A stretch of DNA of 64,000 bases from Tieghemostelium lacteum (GCA_001606155.1 LODT01000046.1:1-64000), one strand, 5' to 3'; shown: positions 49,089 through 62,140, counted from the stretch's first letter. The notes: generated from the letters alone by a model not told the origin. Program-made: numbers and translations.

Positions 49089-50068
49089 AATTTTACTATT
49101 ACTACTACTTTCTCTATTGAAGTTGTCAGTGCGTAACTATGATGGAAAAATGATCTTTTTTAAAAAAATTAAACAGATTTTTTTTTAATACAAAGATCTA
49201 AAGTTCCAAACAAAGAAGGTAAACCATTAACAAATAAAAATTAACGTCTTTTATTCATTCTTTTGTTTTATTATTTTTTGAATTATATAATTTTTATAAA
49301 AATGACTATCATTGGTATTTATAATTTATTACTAATAAACTCTATTTAATGATTATTTTTATTAATGTTTTAATTATAATAAGAAAATCTTAAGTCAATG
49401 AATGTTTCAAACACTGTTTTATCTAATAAAATTAGTTATAAATTAATTGAAAATACCAATGTATCATCAATCTTAAAACAAACAATTAACTTTACAACAG
49501 ATGTTGATTGGTGTACTGGTTGTTGTTTCAATAAAAAGTGTAGATGAAATAAATCTAATTGAAAAATAACTTATTTTAAAGTTATTTTTAAAATATAATC
49601 AATTACATTACTTTTAAATTTTATAAGTTTACGATCTGGTTTGTCCTTTTGTATTAGAATTAATAAATTCAATCACAACTGAAATTTAATTTACATTGAT
49701 GAACGATTTTCAGGTTTTAATCATGAAGTTCTAGTACCACCAGCTAAAAAACAATCATCTAACTTTTAGGTATATAAAAAGAAGAAACTCCTAAAAATAG
49801 TTGAATGTTGGTGTATAAAGTTAATGTATTTTAATAATTCAGTTTTTAATCTTAAGTATAGATGTTTTATTCTATTTAAATGGATTTTGGGGATTAAATT
49901 GTAGAAATGCCCTTAGGATCTCACTTTTAAAGATATTTTTAATATCTAACAGAATTTTTTGTAACATGGTGAATTCTTTGAATCACATAGTACAATTGTA
50001 AATATACAGATATTTTATTGGTGACCAAGTGATTGGTTTTTAAAGAGTTATTTTGACTTTTTAACAAG
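49089..50068. other. intergenic region, about 1 kb
   Basis: AT-rich DNA with no long frame. A 49-codon frame (49398-49547) with a CTGCCFNKKC end is described separately. A short downstream stretch (about 49714-49769) reads FNHEVLVPPAKKQSSNF after a possible acceptor and might be a second exon. Confidence 0.4.
49398..49547 (+). CDS. possible 49-residue cysteine-containing peptide
   Basis: MNVSNTVLSNKISYKLIENT and on, ending WCTGCCFNKKCR. The start is in AT-rich DNA without clear signals. Four Cys in the last ten residues are unusual. It could be a short secreted-type or metal-binding peptide, or chance. Confidence 0.2.
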   Translation: MNVSNTVLSNKISYKLIENTNVSSILKQTINFTTDVDWCTGCCFNKKCR

Positions 50069-50746
50069 TTATTTTGTAGGTTCAGTTGAGGTATCCTCCT
50101 TTGTTTTCTTTAATAAATATCTAAATGTTAGACTTATTCTCTCAGAATATACTGTTAAACTGGCATTAGAGAGTTTAGGTATTTCATGAGTGTACAAGTA
50201 TCGAGAATCACCTGACATTTTCATAAATGTTCTAGGTCTAACAATAAACTCTTTTTTAATATTACTATTTGACTTTCTTTTAAAAATCATTCTACATGGT
50301 GCACCTAATGAAATACTGAATATCACATCACCAAATGCAGTGGTGGAATCAATATGTGCAGAAATACCTTGACCTAATTTATATTCATTAACAATTAATT
50401 GGTCAGGTAAAGAAGATATATGACCAGCATCTATTAATTTCTGACAAATTTTAAGTGACCATTCAGGTAATGGTTCTACTTTATCCTTCTCATTTAGATT
50501 TCTAGATTTATAATTGTATCTGTATCCATAGTGCTGAGTTCTCCTTGATAGGGTTGTATCCCAATCTTGATCTTTTATAGCTTCAAGTAATTTATCATGT
50601 TCTTCTTTAGTTATAAATTTATCAATAATAGTTAATCCTTTAATTTCTTGTTCTTTCTCAATTGTTGGTTTATTTATTTCATTTTCTGGTGATTCAACTT
50701 TATCATCACTTAATTTTTCTAAATAATTAGTTATCGTGTTTGTCAT
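50069..50746 (-). CDS. AlkB-family Fe(II)/2-oxoglutarate dioxygenase (ALKBH8-like domain)
   Basis: The 225-residue protein has the double-stranded beta-helix signature: HID near residue 132, the distal His in YTHEI near 187, and RISLTFR near 210 for 2-oxoglutarate. RRTQHYGYRYNYKSR before it is the nucleotide-recognition lid seen in the ALKBH8/ALKBH4 branch. It may act on tRNA wobble uridine or on other alkylated substrates. There is no RRM or methyltransferase part, so it is not a full ALKBH8. The N-terminal 45 residues are Lys/Glu-rich. Confidence 0.8.
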   Translation of the reverse strand: MTNTITNYLEKLSDDKVESPENEINKPTIEKEQEIKGLTIIDKFITKEEHDKLLEAIKDQDWDTTLSRRTQHYGYRYNYKSRNLNEKDKVEPLPEWSLKICQKLIDAGHISSLPDQLIVNEYKLGQGISAHIDSTTAFGDVIFSISLGAPCRMIFKRKSNSNIKKEFIVRPRTFMKMSGDSRYLYTHEIPKLSNASLTVYSERISLTFRYLLKKTKEDTSTEPTK

Positions 50747-50918
50747 TTTTTGATTTATTAATCGTACGACAATTTCACAATAAATAAAAAGTAATTTAAT
50801 TTTTCCAAGAATTTTCTATTAATGAACTATGTACATTTACCTTGTGGTAAGTTTATTTTATAATGTTGAAATGTTATTAAATATTATTTATTTAATAAGG
50901 GTTGTAATGTTGATGTTG

Positions 50919-52039
50919 TTAAAGTAGCAATACAGATAAAACTAATAATAGGAGTGGACTAAAGATTGCAATTAGAGAATTTGCTGAGCTTTCTTCTGGA
51001 TATTCGAACTCATCAAATTCGTTAATTATTTCTTGTATTGATTTCTTTTGTGTATCGTTACCATTATTTGAAATTGAGGTTGAATTATGTTTTCCTGTTG
51101 TTGATGATGTGCTGTTAAATCCACTTGTAGTACCATTGTAGTGAGTGGTTGTTCCATTTAATGATCCTGTAGTACCATTGTAGTGTCCAGTGGTTGAGGT
51201 ACCGTTGTAGTGACCGGTAGTACCATTGTAGTGACCGGTAGTACCATTGTAGTGACCGGTAGTACCATTGTAATGTCCAGTGGTTGAGGTACCGTTGTAG
51301 TGTCCAGTAGTACCGTTGTAGTGTCCAGTAGTACCATTGTTGTGACCAGTAGTTGAAGTACCGTTGTAGTGTCCAGTAGTACCATTGTAGTGTCCAGTAG
51401 TTGAGGTACCGTTGTAGTGACCAGTAGTACCATTGTAATGTCCAGTTGTTGAGGTACCGTTGTGGTGACCAGTAGTACCATTGTATGTCCAGTTGTTGAA
51501 GTGCCATTGTAGTGACCAGTAGTACCATTGTAGTGTCCAGTTGTTGAGGTACCGTTGTAGTGTCCAGTAGTACCGTTGTAGTGACCATTTGTTGAGGTAC
51601 CGTTGTAGTGTCCAGTAGTACCATTGTAATGACCAGTTGTTGAGGTACCGTTGTAGTGACCTGTACCATTATTATATACTGTACCATTTAATGAATGATT
51701 TCCATTAACAGTTGAGTTGAAACTAGTGCCATTGTGATACACAGTACCGTTGTGATAAACAGTTCCATTGTGATATGTTGTACCATTTTGATGTGAAGTT
51801 CCATTGTGGTAAGCTGTTCCATTGTGATGTGTTCCATTTTGATAAGTAGTTCCATTAATTGAACTATTTCCAGTATTACCACTAACAGTTATATTTGCAT
51901 GTGAGGAATTGCCACCGGAATGGTTGGAAGGTCTATTAATACTGTGATCTCCATGACCTGGAGCAACAGCATTAATAACAATAGTAAATGTTAAAAATAA
52001 TAGTAATAATGTTAATTTCATAATTAATGTTTGTTTCAA
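50919..52039 (-). CDS. NGT-repeat surface glycoprotein, GPI-anchored type
   Basis: A signal peptide (MKLTLLLLFLTFTIVINAVA; start at 52039 or 52021) is followed by many N-G-T sequons in units like HYNGTSTTG, then a Ser/Thr-rich stalk and a C-terminal hydrophobic tail (SLIAIFSPLLLVLSVLLL) that looks like a GPI signal. The frame changes inside the repeat near 51483, where a unit is two bases short, so the frame from the start (51158-52039) does not reach the tail. It may be a real mutation or an assembly error in the array. Product: heavily N-glycosylated surface protein. Confidence 0.65.
51170..51670. repeat. coding tandem repeat with GGTACCGTTGTAGTG units
   Basis: Units of about 21 to 42 bp, variants of GTACC(A/G)TTGTAGTG(A/T)CC(A/G)G, run through the glycoprotein gene. 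They encode GHYNGT-type peptides on the minus strand. Confidence 0.85.
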
Positions 52040-52579
52040 TCTAACACAATAATAAATAAATAAATATTTTTTTTTATACTAAAACTTTACATTAATTTTA
52101 GCTTTAGCATATTTTAAGAATTGTTTAAAGGTTGATACCACGTTGTATTATAATGCATACATAAGCACATTTAATTTTCATATTACTTTTTCAATTTTCT
52201 TTTTTTTTTACTATACTATTTCATAATGAAAATCGATTCAAATAAAAATTAAGTCACTATAAAATTCTGATCTCCCAAATCTCCATTGATTGATGAGCTG
52301 GTACAGTTCATATATTTGAAAAGTGATGGGATTTTGTATCTTTGGCTTTTGAATTTATCCAATTTGAAATGTCATTTGAATTTTTTTTTTAAAAATGACA
52401 TGAATAAAATCAGATTTTTCATAACAGACCACGTTGAAAATATCCTTTCCTTTACAAACTACTTTTATTAAAATCACTCAATCCTGTTTGTCCTTTACCA
52501 TGGGTTTTGGATTCGAAAATTTCATAAAAATCAAGAATGTGAGGTTTTAGTCGAAAATCATAAAAAAGTTATTACAACT

Positions 52580-52860
52580 AAGTCTCAGATAAGCAATTGG
52601 CGTTGTACCTCAAGATACAGTTCTTTTCAATGATACCGTTGCTTATAACATTGGATTTAAAAATGTGATGCAACAGATGAAGAGTTAATTGATGCTGCTA
52701 TAAAAGCCTCTCAGATTCTTCCATTCATTGAGGTGCTTTATCTTACAGCGCAACTGAAAAGAAAATTCAACAATAACTCAATTAAGTCCAAAGGAAAAAC
52801 CACACTCATTATTGCACAACAACTTAATTCACCAGAAAACATAAACAAAGAAGAATAAAT
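52580..52860 (+). pseudogene. relic of an ABC transporter (ABCB/ATM1-like) nucleotide-binding domain
   Basis: Broken frames read AIGVVPQDTVLFNDTVAYNI, DATDEELIDAAIKASQIL, and later KGKTTLIIAQQLNS. These are the Q-loop region, the following helix and the H-loop region of half-transporters of the ATM1/HMT1 branch. The signature motif and Walker B stretch are missing between them. No start and no membrane part are seen. It is a short, old fragment next to the following gene. Confidence 0.6.
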
Positions 52861-52959
52861 ATATTTTGACAAATTCTAAGAATTTTAATTAATTTAAAGC
52901 TCATGTTGCTAAATTTATTTATTGTTTTTACAAAAAAATGGAGACTTATTTATTTTTCA

Positions 52960-55900
52960 ATGAACTCACAATTACCCCCTCCTAATGATATTATTATCTA
53001 CTCAGAAGCAGTTAATGAATTTATAGGGAAAATTACACAGAATGAAAGGGAAAGCTTTTCAACTATAGTTAATATAGTGAAACATGACTATATGTTTTTG
53101 TCGAAATTCTTCAAATGGTTTGATGAATATCAACCAAACTGCCACAACGAACAACACTATAAAACAGTTATACTATTAAATTATTACTATGATATGAAAA
53201 CACTCTACAGAAAATCAATTTATCATAAATTATTGGAATCAAAAGACCCAACAATCATTGCTCTATTTCGTAACACAACTTTAAATTCTAGCCTTTATAA
53301 ACAAAATTTAAATGAATGCTCATTACCATTATCTTTATTGCTAGATGTAAGTTCAATTAGACATAAAACCCCATCAATGTTCACTTATTAATCATTTTGA
53401 TTATATAGGCATCAGAGTATGCAAATATTACATACAATTGGTATATTATGGCATTCACATTCATCAATCAAATATATTTCCCAGATGGATCTAGTGTAAA
53501 TAGACAAGAAATAGAAAGGAATTTTATAAATAGAGGTGATTTGATTAGAAAAGAGAAATTCTCTCTTCAGACCATCAGAGAGGTAATACAGGTGTTTTTA
53601 AAAGGTGTTTTTATGGATATTTCAGAAATTTCAGTAATGCTGGTATTCTATCTGTGTTTTCTGACATTTCAGAATCTAACAAAAGAAGATATTTTTGAAC
53701 TCAAAGATGACTATATTCGATTGATTCCCTTTATCTACCAATATAGTGCATCTTCAAGATTATCTTACTACTCCATGGATAATTTATTCATCTACGGATA
53801 CGACAAAAGAGAACGATCTCAACCCAACTACCTACACTATTTGATTCACTACTATGGAATTGAAATCATTGAAAAAGAATCTCTGAATTTCTATTGGAGT
53901 TGGAAATCTAAACCTAAAAAACAAAGAAACAATATTACTCTTTTCACATTTGCTGAATACATGATAGAAAGTAGCTTCATCAAAGATCATTTACAAGAGC
54001 TATACGATTACTTTTGGGATGCTACCCCTTTTATAGATACGAAATATTATGTTTATTTTCTGAGTGTTTGGGGACTCTACATTGAACGTTATGGTATCGT
54101 TCAACCAAAACACTTTAACAATCTCATTGTATTTCTCTCTGATAGTTGTAAAATTGTGAACAAGGAACACAATTCACAGAACCTCACACTCTATGAATTC
54201 TACACCACTCTTTTAGCATCAAACCCTGAATACACAATTTCCAATTTCAAAGACATTGTCACTATTTTTACCAACAAGCCACGTAACTTCATTGTTTATC
54301 TCAACCAACTAATTTTGAAACCATCCATTATTCACTCCATTAAAACCAACAAAAACTCCGCCAAACTATACGATTATATAAAAAGAGTTGGGTCAAGGTC
54401 ACCAGAGGATTACTGTTATTTGTTGGAGTTTTTCATGGCATATGAAAAGGTTTCAGAATACACCAAGATGATACCTAAATTTATTGGTGCTATAAACAGT
54501 AACAAGAAATGGTTGGTTAGAGATGAATCTTTCTTTGATACAATTTTGAGATTCTATAGTATCATCAAACGAAAGAATCCAAAAGAAGCCAAACAACTGT
54601 TTGAAAAAACCATTCGATCATTCATTAAGACTCTTGAAAGTGATAATAAAAGTTCAATGGTTAAGTTTGATGTTATATACCCATATCTATCTGATATCAA
54701 AGAGATTAACTATCTCCTCAAACAAACCAAAGAACTCTTGAATGACTCTGACCAATTCGTTGAGATTTTCAAACATTTCATTGATTTGGATCAGATTGGT
54801 CAAAATTTTATTCAAGAGAATTTAGATTCAATGATTGATATGGAAGTTAAATCCACCAATAAGAATGATATTCTGGTTTTAGAATATCTCAATGATTCCA
54901 CTCTGACTGGTTTCACCTTTAATCACAACAAAATTGAACAAAATCTCAACAATCAAACACCACACATTCAGAATCTCATCATTCAAAAATTTGTTGGATA
55001 TATCACTCGTGATAAATCAACCAAACCATCTGATATTCTCTCACTTTCATTGGTATCTAAATTGTTCTTTAAAAGTGTTTGTCTCACATTTCAACACTAT
55101 AAAATACAATTAAATCAGAGAATACCAGATAAATACCAACTATCTCGAAGAAAATGGTCATTCATGTCATTTGGATGTTATCATATCAACTATAAAGATC
55201 TTGAAAGATTCCATTATCAAGATGTTGAAGATATATTCTATCAACTATCATCACTGACAATCCATAAACCAATGATATATTTAGTTAACAGAGAAATGTC
55301 TAATCTCACACATTTAGATATTGAAACCGCAAATGATATGTCACTTAGTTGTATCTTACAAATGATGAATCATTGTTTTAAACTCCAATCAGTTAAATTT
55401 TCATTTTTCTTTGAACTCAATTCCAACAGAATATCACAGATTGATGCTATTTTTCAAAAATTGATTTTAAACAATTCCTCTACTTTGGCTAAACTCTATT
55501 TTGGATATCCAGCTACCTACATTTCTGAATGTATTGAATCTATAGAATCTATCATTGGTCATATCATAAACCACCAAATATCATACCCCACAACATTCAA
55601 ATATCAAATCGCATTAACACTTAATGATGACTATGTAAGGGATAATCTTCCAAATCTCGATAGAATAGTTAGTCTCACCTCATCATGCACTCATTTGATT
55701 TTAGAAAATTATAATAAAATCAAATATCAACTGAAACCAAATCTATTCTTGAACCTACAATCCATTTTCATCCAAGTTATCTTTGTAGGTAAATTTTATA
55801 GAGAGGTTATAGACTTTATAATGTCACCAGAAATCAAATTGGAATCATTAACTATTTTTGGTCATCATGATAACCTTCGAGAGATGGAGCTAATAAAGAA

Positions 55901-56162
55901 ATCTAATCTTAAAAAAGTTAATTTTATAATATACGAACAAGAACAAGTACCAGAAAAATACATTGATTCTATCTTATCAGATGTCAACCAAAACCAAAGC
56001 ATCAAGTCACTCAAAGTATTTAAAGGATTTAGAGACAGTATTAATATTCCCACCCTATGTTATTACCCTTATATTGATAAAATACCATGTACCACTGATG
56101 TGCATCAACTGAATTTAGGTGAATTTCATTCCATAAATACAAACCATTTTATTAAATATTGA
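52960..56162 (+). CDS. large F-box/LRR-like protein of a dictyostelid-type family
   Basis: Exons 52960-53346 (start MNSQLPPPND) and 53409-56162 join in phase across a 62-bp intron, giving about 1046 residues. The first 600 residues are mostly helical without a recognised domain. An F-box-like stretch (IIQKFVGYITRDKSTKPSDI ... LSLVSKLFFKSV) lies near residue 575. The last 400 residues have irregular leucine-rich repeats (LTHLDIETANDMSLSCILQM). F-box proteins recruit targets to SCF ubiquitin ligases. The family is expanded in dictyostelids. No exact orthologue is known to me. Confidence 0.6.
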
Positions 56163-56359
56163 TCAATAAATAATTTTATACTTTATTTCTAGAAATTAAT
56201 AGATTCTAAATCAAACAGAATATTATTCTTGGTATTCTCAACTAATGTTAATGTTGGTAGACATCATTATATTTATGTCTACAACAAACAACACTCAAAA
56301 TATTTAAATTATTTATTATATATATAATAATAAAAGGGTTTATTGAGTTGTTTTATTAT

Positions 56360-58469
56360 TTAATAATCTCTATTTTTAAAATGATATTTTAAATCATAAC
56401 GTAATTCTGGAGTAAAAGACATGAGATCAGAGGTTAATTGGTCAACTTCTTCATCATCAGATTCTTCGTCGTCATCAGATTCCTCGTCCATTTCCTCAGA
56501 GGAATCAGATTCAAAATCAGAGAATTCAGAATCTTCAGAGAGCTGTTGGTCTTCTTCCTCTTCTTCACCATCAGAGAGTTCATCAAGGTTCTCTTCATCA
56601 CCTTCCTCTTTAACTGATTTCCAATGAATATAGGAATTTTGGAAAAATCTAGAGGAATGGTAGAGTATATAGGGGTCAAATGGGAAGAAGGAGTCAAAGT
56701 TATTCTGTTGTCCGGTGGTAGTCTTACTGGTAACCGAAACCTTTTTGTTATTTCTCAGAATAGATGTACATTTGGTGAAAATTTGAACACGAAGACACAC
56801 ACTGCAAAACTGACGAACAACCGATTTCATACAGATTTTAAATGGGTTGAGACGTGACATGGATATCTTACGGAATGCTTCGTTGAGGTCCTGCCAAAAC
56901 TCTCGTTGTTTGTCATTATTTTTGTCATTTTTAAAATCTTTGGTAAAATCTAGTATCAAATGATTTCTAAAGCAAAATATATAGTACACGGATTGACAAA
57001 CACTGTAGAAGAGGCTGTGGATTTGTGGGTCTGGGTAGCAGTTCATATCCTTCTTATCGAATTTATCGACATACTGCAGAGCGAAGTTTAAGAGATCACG
57101 AAAAGCCATTTTAATGAGGTGAACAGGTAGACATTGAGCACGACTTATGTAGCTACCAATGTAAGCTGCACAGGCATGTTTATACATATTGTGAATCTTT
57201 TCATTGGTCAACTTACTAAAGAGATATCTAATGAAGGATTCTGCATAGAGTACCTTTGGATTGGAGCCTACTAAAATGGGGTCTATATACAGGAAGGATT
57301 TGGATTTCTTGGATGGACTTGTGGAACTTGAAATGGAACTGGTACGAAGTTTACTTCCAGGTGATGAACTGGTTCTTATAGATGATGATTGTGGAATATT
57401 TAAAAAGTTGGAGTTGGAAGATGAAGGTGGTTGATTTTGGTTTAGAAGTGAAATGTTGGTGTTGAGTGCTGGAAAACTATTGGATCTCTGATAGAGATTG
57501 CTAGTGTAGAATATCAGATATTGTGTGTATTTTGATTTGTAAGTTGGAAGAATAGTCTGGTCAAAGATTTTAATGAGTTGGTTAAATAATTCGTCTTGAT
57601 TGGTTAGATCTTGTTGTTCGCAGCCGTCAAAGTAGAAGATGTTACCACTACCTTTTTTAGCCTCTCCAAATCTAACGGACAGATAGTCCAACATGAGGTT
57701 CATGAGAATATCCAATTTCTGTGCATTTACTTTATCTTCTTGTTGCTGTTGTTGTTGTAGTTGTTGTTGTGCAGTTTGGGGTTGATCAATTTCAAATTGT
57801 AGGTCTTCTTCGTCAGGAACGGATTCCAAAGTAATGGAAGCATCAATTTGTATAAGACTACTAATGGCAGCACTCAGAATAGTGTAGGTTATAGTTGGAC
57901 AATATCTAGTGACATAGAGAGCATTCTTTAGGAAAAAGTGTTGAACTTCTGCTGGATGTGTACGATGTGGGAATTTTTCAACAATTAATTTAGCCAATGT
58001 ACTGGAACTCAATGGAATGATACTTAGAATCTTGTTGAATGAGAAATGTACCTTCATTGCAATCATCTCCCACTTCTCATATTGTACTGCTGTTCCTGAC
58101 TTTATTGCTAGTTTATAGGGCTCAAATGACCCAACTAATATACCAAAGCATTCAAATGCAAATGTACTATTATATGTAACTAGATTTACTAAAAAATCTA
58201 TAAAATTATTTACTGATTGTTCTGATGTTGTCCAATCAAAATTTATCACTATATTTATATAAAAAAGAAAGTGAGTGGGTTAGTGGTTTTGTAATTTTAA
58301 AAAAAAATGTGTGTGTGTGGAGATATCCCATATGGGGTGTGGGTTTTTGGCGGGAATGATAACACATACATTCTTTTAAATTTGGTTTTTGTGGACTATT
58401 GATAGCTTTATTCCAAAGCATATCATAATTTGAAGGTGATGGATTAGAATGAACTTCCATTGTTGGCAT
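56360..58469 (-). CDS. rrn3: RRN3/TIF-IA, RNA polymerase I initiation factor
   Basis: Exons 58370-58469 (start MPTMEVHSNPS) and 56360-58248 join in phase to 662 residues; the intron is 121 bp with donor GTATGT. The family blocks are FAESFIRYLFSKLTNEKI, CAAYIGSYISRAQCLPVHL, then SLFYSVCQSVYYIFCFRNHL and NPFKICMKSVVRQFCSV. RRN3 bridges Pol I to promoter-bound factors and is a growth control point. The tail is very acidic and Ser-rich, which may be phosphorylated. A poly-Gln run (near residue 195) is a species feature. Confidence 0.9.
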
Positions 58470-59303
58470 CTTTCTTAATTCCAAGTTTAAATTTATTTTT
58501 AGTGAGGGAGAGTCGGATATCAGAGGTTGTGTGATTTACACAGAAAATTAAATTAAAAAAATAAAATGAAAGAGTAAAGAGGGGATTCCTTTCTACTACT
58601 GTGATTTCAGTATGAAATGTGAGACCGGTGTCTTGTTGGGAAATAGATTAACAGATTCTAATTCCTTAGAATGTTATCTATATACTACTACTAAGTTCTC
58701 GAGAATAAAATGAGAATTTTGTAATGAACCGACAATACCAATCTATTCCTAGTGTGTGTGCAAAGGTAATAGATAAAGTTAGATAAAATGAACCCTTTTC
58801 AAATAGGATAAGTAACAGTCAATGCGGAATCACGTAATACGGATTTATTGACTAGGTTATCAAATCAAATTGAAAAATATATAGATTATCAAGTTGTTAA
58901 TCTTTAACACTATCTTTTTATTCTCTGTGGCTATTGTTCAGAGAGTGAGATAGGATATGAATCTTTCTTTTCTTTAAATTTAAATTTAAAGGTTAAAGAA
59001 ATACTTTTTGTATGGTTTATTTACAAGAAAAAATGAATTTTCTCTTTTGTTTTTTTTGTTATAAATTAATAATCAAATATTTTGAATTGAAAAAAAATAG
59101 TTTTAGATTTATAGATAAAAAAATATATATAAATTAAAACTATATATCTGTTAGATACAAAAGTGTGAAAAAATAATGAAAATAAAAAAAAAAAATAATT
59201 CGTTTTTTGTATTATCAAATCATTGAGAAAAACCGAGAAAATTTTTTTTTTGATTTTTTTTTTTTTTGATTTCGAAATAATATAGTTTGACAGAGGAAAA
59301 AAA
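58470..59303. other. divergent intergenic region between RRN3 and mtEF-Tu
   Basis: The 834 bp have less extreme AT content at 58.6-58.95 kb than the flanks, with small inverted repeats (GTCAAT near 58818 and ATTGAC near 58848). I see no open frame. A non-coding RNA is possible but I recognise no known type. Oligo-T runs before 59304 fit a promoter. Confidence 0.35.
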
Positions 59304-60770
59304 ATGTTATCAAGATTTACAACTATTAATAACATTAAACAAGTTAATGGATTAGTTAGAAACTATTTCAAAGTTAACAGTTCTATTGCATTTTCAGAGA
59401 AAAAGAAATTTGAACGTAACAAGCCACATGTCAATGTAGGTACCATTGGTCATGTCGATCACGGTAAAACTACCTTGACAGCAGCCATTACCAAGTTCCT
59501 AAGTGACAAAGGTTTGGCAAACTTCAAATCTTACTCTCAAATTGATAAATCACCAGAAGAGAGATCAAGAGGTATCACCATTACAGCCTCTCATATTGAA
59601 TATGAATCACCATTACGTCATTATGCTCACATTGATTGTCCAGGACATCAACATTACATCAAGAATATGATTACAGGTGCTGCACAGATGGATGGTGCCA
59701 TTCTGGTTGTTTCAGCACCAGACGGTCCACAAGAACAAACTAGAGAACATGTTATTCTCTCAAGAGAGGTAGGTATTCCAGCTATTGTTGTATTTTTAAA
59801 TAAGATGGATAATGCCGACCCTGAGTTGGTTGAGATCGTTGAGATGGAAGTCAGAGAACTTCTCTCCAAATACGGTTTTGATGGTGAAAATACCCCATTT
59901 GTAAAGGGTGCTGCTGCTGTTGCATTGGCTGAAGATATCAACAATCCAACTGAATTTGGTAGACAAGCAATTGAAAAACTTGTTGAAGTCCTCGACACTA
60001 AAATTCCAACTCCACATCGTGCTATTGATAAACCATTCCTCATGCCAGTCGAAGAGGTCTTCTCTATCTCTGGTCGTGGTACTGTCGCCACTGGTCGTAT
60101 CGAAGCTGGTGTTGTTAAAGTTGGTGATGAAATTTCAATCGTTGGTATTAAACCAATTCCAAAAGTTGCTGTTACAGGTTTAGAAATCTTTGGAAAAGTA
60201 GGTATCATCTTCACATATCAAATTATAACACATGTCAGAAACCCCCTTCAAGAAACCCTCACACCAAAAAAAATTTTTTTTTTTGACCAGTGGTGTAAGG
60301 GGCGGGGTTTAAAGTGTTGTATTAGATCTAAACAAAATGATGAATCTAATTGTATTTTAATCTAAATAATATTTTAGATTTTAGATTTTGCACAAGCAGG
60401 TGAAACTGTAGGTGCCTTATTAAGAGGTTTGAAGAGAGATGATGTTGTTAGAGGTGAAGTACTCTCTAAACCAGGTACAATTAAACCATACACTAAATTC
60501 CAAGCCAAAACTTATATCCTTACTGAAGGTGAGGGTGGTAGAAAGAAAGGTTTTGCTACCAACTACAGACCACAATTCTTTATTCGTACTGCCAATGTCA
60601 CAGGTCGTATCGAATTGCCACCAAATACTCCAATGGCTATGCCAGGTGATAATCTTGAATTTGATGTTGAATTAATCTCCCCAATTCCATTGAATGAAGG
60701 TCTACGTTTCGCAATTAGAGAAGGTCAACTTACTGTTGGTGCTGGTATTATCTCAAAAGTTATTTCTTAA
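59304..60770 (+). CDS. tufm: mitochondrial elongation factor Tu
   Basis: Exons 59304-60197 and 60378-60770 join in phase across a 180-bp intron to 428 residues. A basic N-terminal presequence ([20 protein letters not shown]) is followed by GHVDHGKT (P-loop), the switch I RGITI region, [13 protein letters not shown], and the beta-barrel domains. It delivers aminoacyl-tRNA to mitochondrial ribosomes. The G-domain SAL-type motif is replaced by GAAAVAL, close to bacterial EF-Tu. All key residues look present. Confidence 0.93.
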
Positions 60771-61092
60771 ATGAATTAAATTTATTATAATAAAAAAACC
60801 CCAAAAAGAGTAATAATATCATACCATCATTCATTATTAATATTTTTTTTTTACAAATTAACAATTTACTCTTCCCCTTAACCTCACACCACACTAACCA
60901 CTATCTATATTATATTCCCGATATACACACCAATCCTCAATTAATTAATTAATTTAACAATTTTGATTAAATTATTAAATTGTAAACGATTGTTGGAGAT
61001 ATTTATTTTTTTAGTACAAACACTTTGAAAATTGAATTTTTTTTTCATTTTCTTTAATTTAAAAACAAAAATATCTCAAAGAAAAAAGAAAA
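60771..61092. other. intergenic region
   Basis: AT-rich, with short oligo-T runs and a Cys-poor, non-coding appearance. It should hold the mtEF-Tu 3-prime end and the promoter of the hydrolase gene. No other signal is seen. Confidence 0.4.
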
Positions 61093-62140
61093 ATGTCTAT
61101 ATTAAATGAAAGAAAATCAATAATTTTAAATAATACAAAAGTACCACACAAGATCAGTTATATAGTTTGGTATAGTGAAAAAATTAAAAAGACTATTTGC
61201 GCAGTTGAATACTTTTTTTGTGTTCATCGATTGACAGGAAATGCAAGAGATTTTGATAGATTAGCAGCAGCATTGATTAATGACAGTCACAATAGAATTG
61301 TTATATGTCCTGATATGGCAGGTCGTGGTGATTCAGATTATCTAGAGGATCCTAAAGATTACAATTACTTTACCTATATATACGATGTTGGAGAGATTAT
61401 TAGAACTACACTGGGATGTACTTCACCGCAATTCAACTATTTAGGTACTTCAATGGGTGGTCTAATTGGAATCATGCTGTTTAGTACCGATGAGTTTAAA
61501 GATCGTGTCAGAAATTTCATTCTAAATGACATTTCACCTAAAGTTCCTAAAGCACCTCTACAATTGATTGCGGACTATCTAGGTAAAGACGAACGATTCA
61601 AAGACAAACAAGATGCCATAGAGTATTTTAAAAGAATACACAGTGGTTTCGGTATCCTTTCTAACGACAAGTATTGGAGTGAACTAACAGATAACTGTAC
61701 TACCTATGACCCAAATACCTGCGAATTCCGATTACATTATGATCCAAAAATTGGATTCAATTTCTCTGAGGTAAGGTTCAAATTCACCAAGAAAAATTCA
61801 TTCCTGACATACTAACAGTTAACCCATGCAATCTATTCTAATTTTACTACTTTTTTTGGTAAATTTATTTATTTAATAATTGGATTATGATTCTAATGGG
61901 AAAAACAAAAAAACATAGATCAAGGAGGTTGATCTAATGGAATATTACAAATTGATAAAATGTAATATTTTGATACTAAGAGGCAAGAATTCAGAGATCT
62001 TGCCAAAAGATATCTACGATGAAGTTTTAAGCTATCCCACACCAAAAGCAATTGGAGTGGAATTTGACAATGTAGGACATGCACCAAGTTTGGTAGTCGA
62101 TGATCAATTGGAAACAATTTTAAAATTTATAAAAAATTAA
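61093..62140 (+). CDS. alpha/beta hydrolase
   Basis: Exons 61093-61770 and 61919-62140 join in phase to 299 residues. The oxyanion-type region CVHRLTGNARDFDRLA, the nucleophile elbow LGTSMGGLIG (Ser near residue 120), an Asp-containing stretch after ILILRGKNSE and the His in NVGHAPSL form the catalytic triad. The usual HG of the oxyanion hole is HR here, which is unusual. Substrates are unknown; relatives act on esters or lactones. There is no targeting signal. Confidence 0.82.

Noticed and set aside
51170-51670. Regularly spaced direct repeats resembling a CRISPR array
   Set aside because: The whole array is coding, spacers are themselves repeats, and the genome is eukaryotic.
51115-51687. 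A 190-codon frame with MVLLVTTTVPQQLD-type repeats
   Set aside because: It is another frame of the NGT repeat array; the hydrophobic repeats have no start signals or domain logic.
58600-58950. Possible structured RNA gene between RRN3 and mtEF-Tu
   Set aside because: Small inverted repeats exist, but no known snRNA, snoRNA or 5S pattern could be recognised.
59654-60214. Long minus-strand frame opposite mitochondrial EF-Tu
   Set aside because: It is a codon-bias shadow of the conserved EF-Tu gene.
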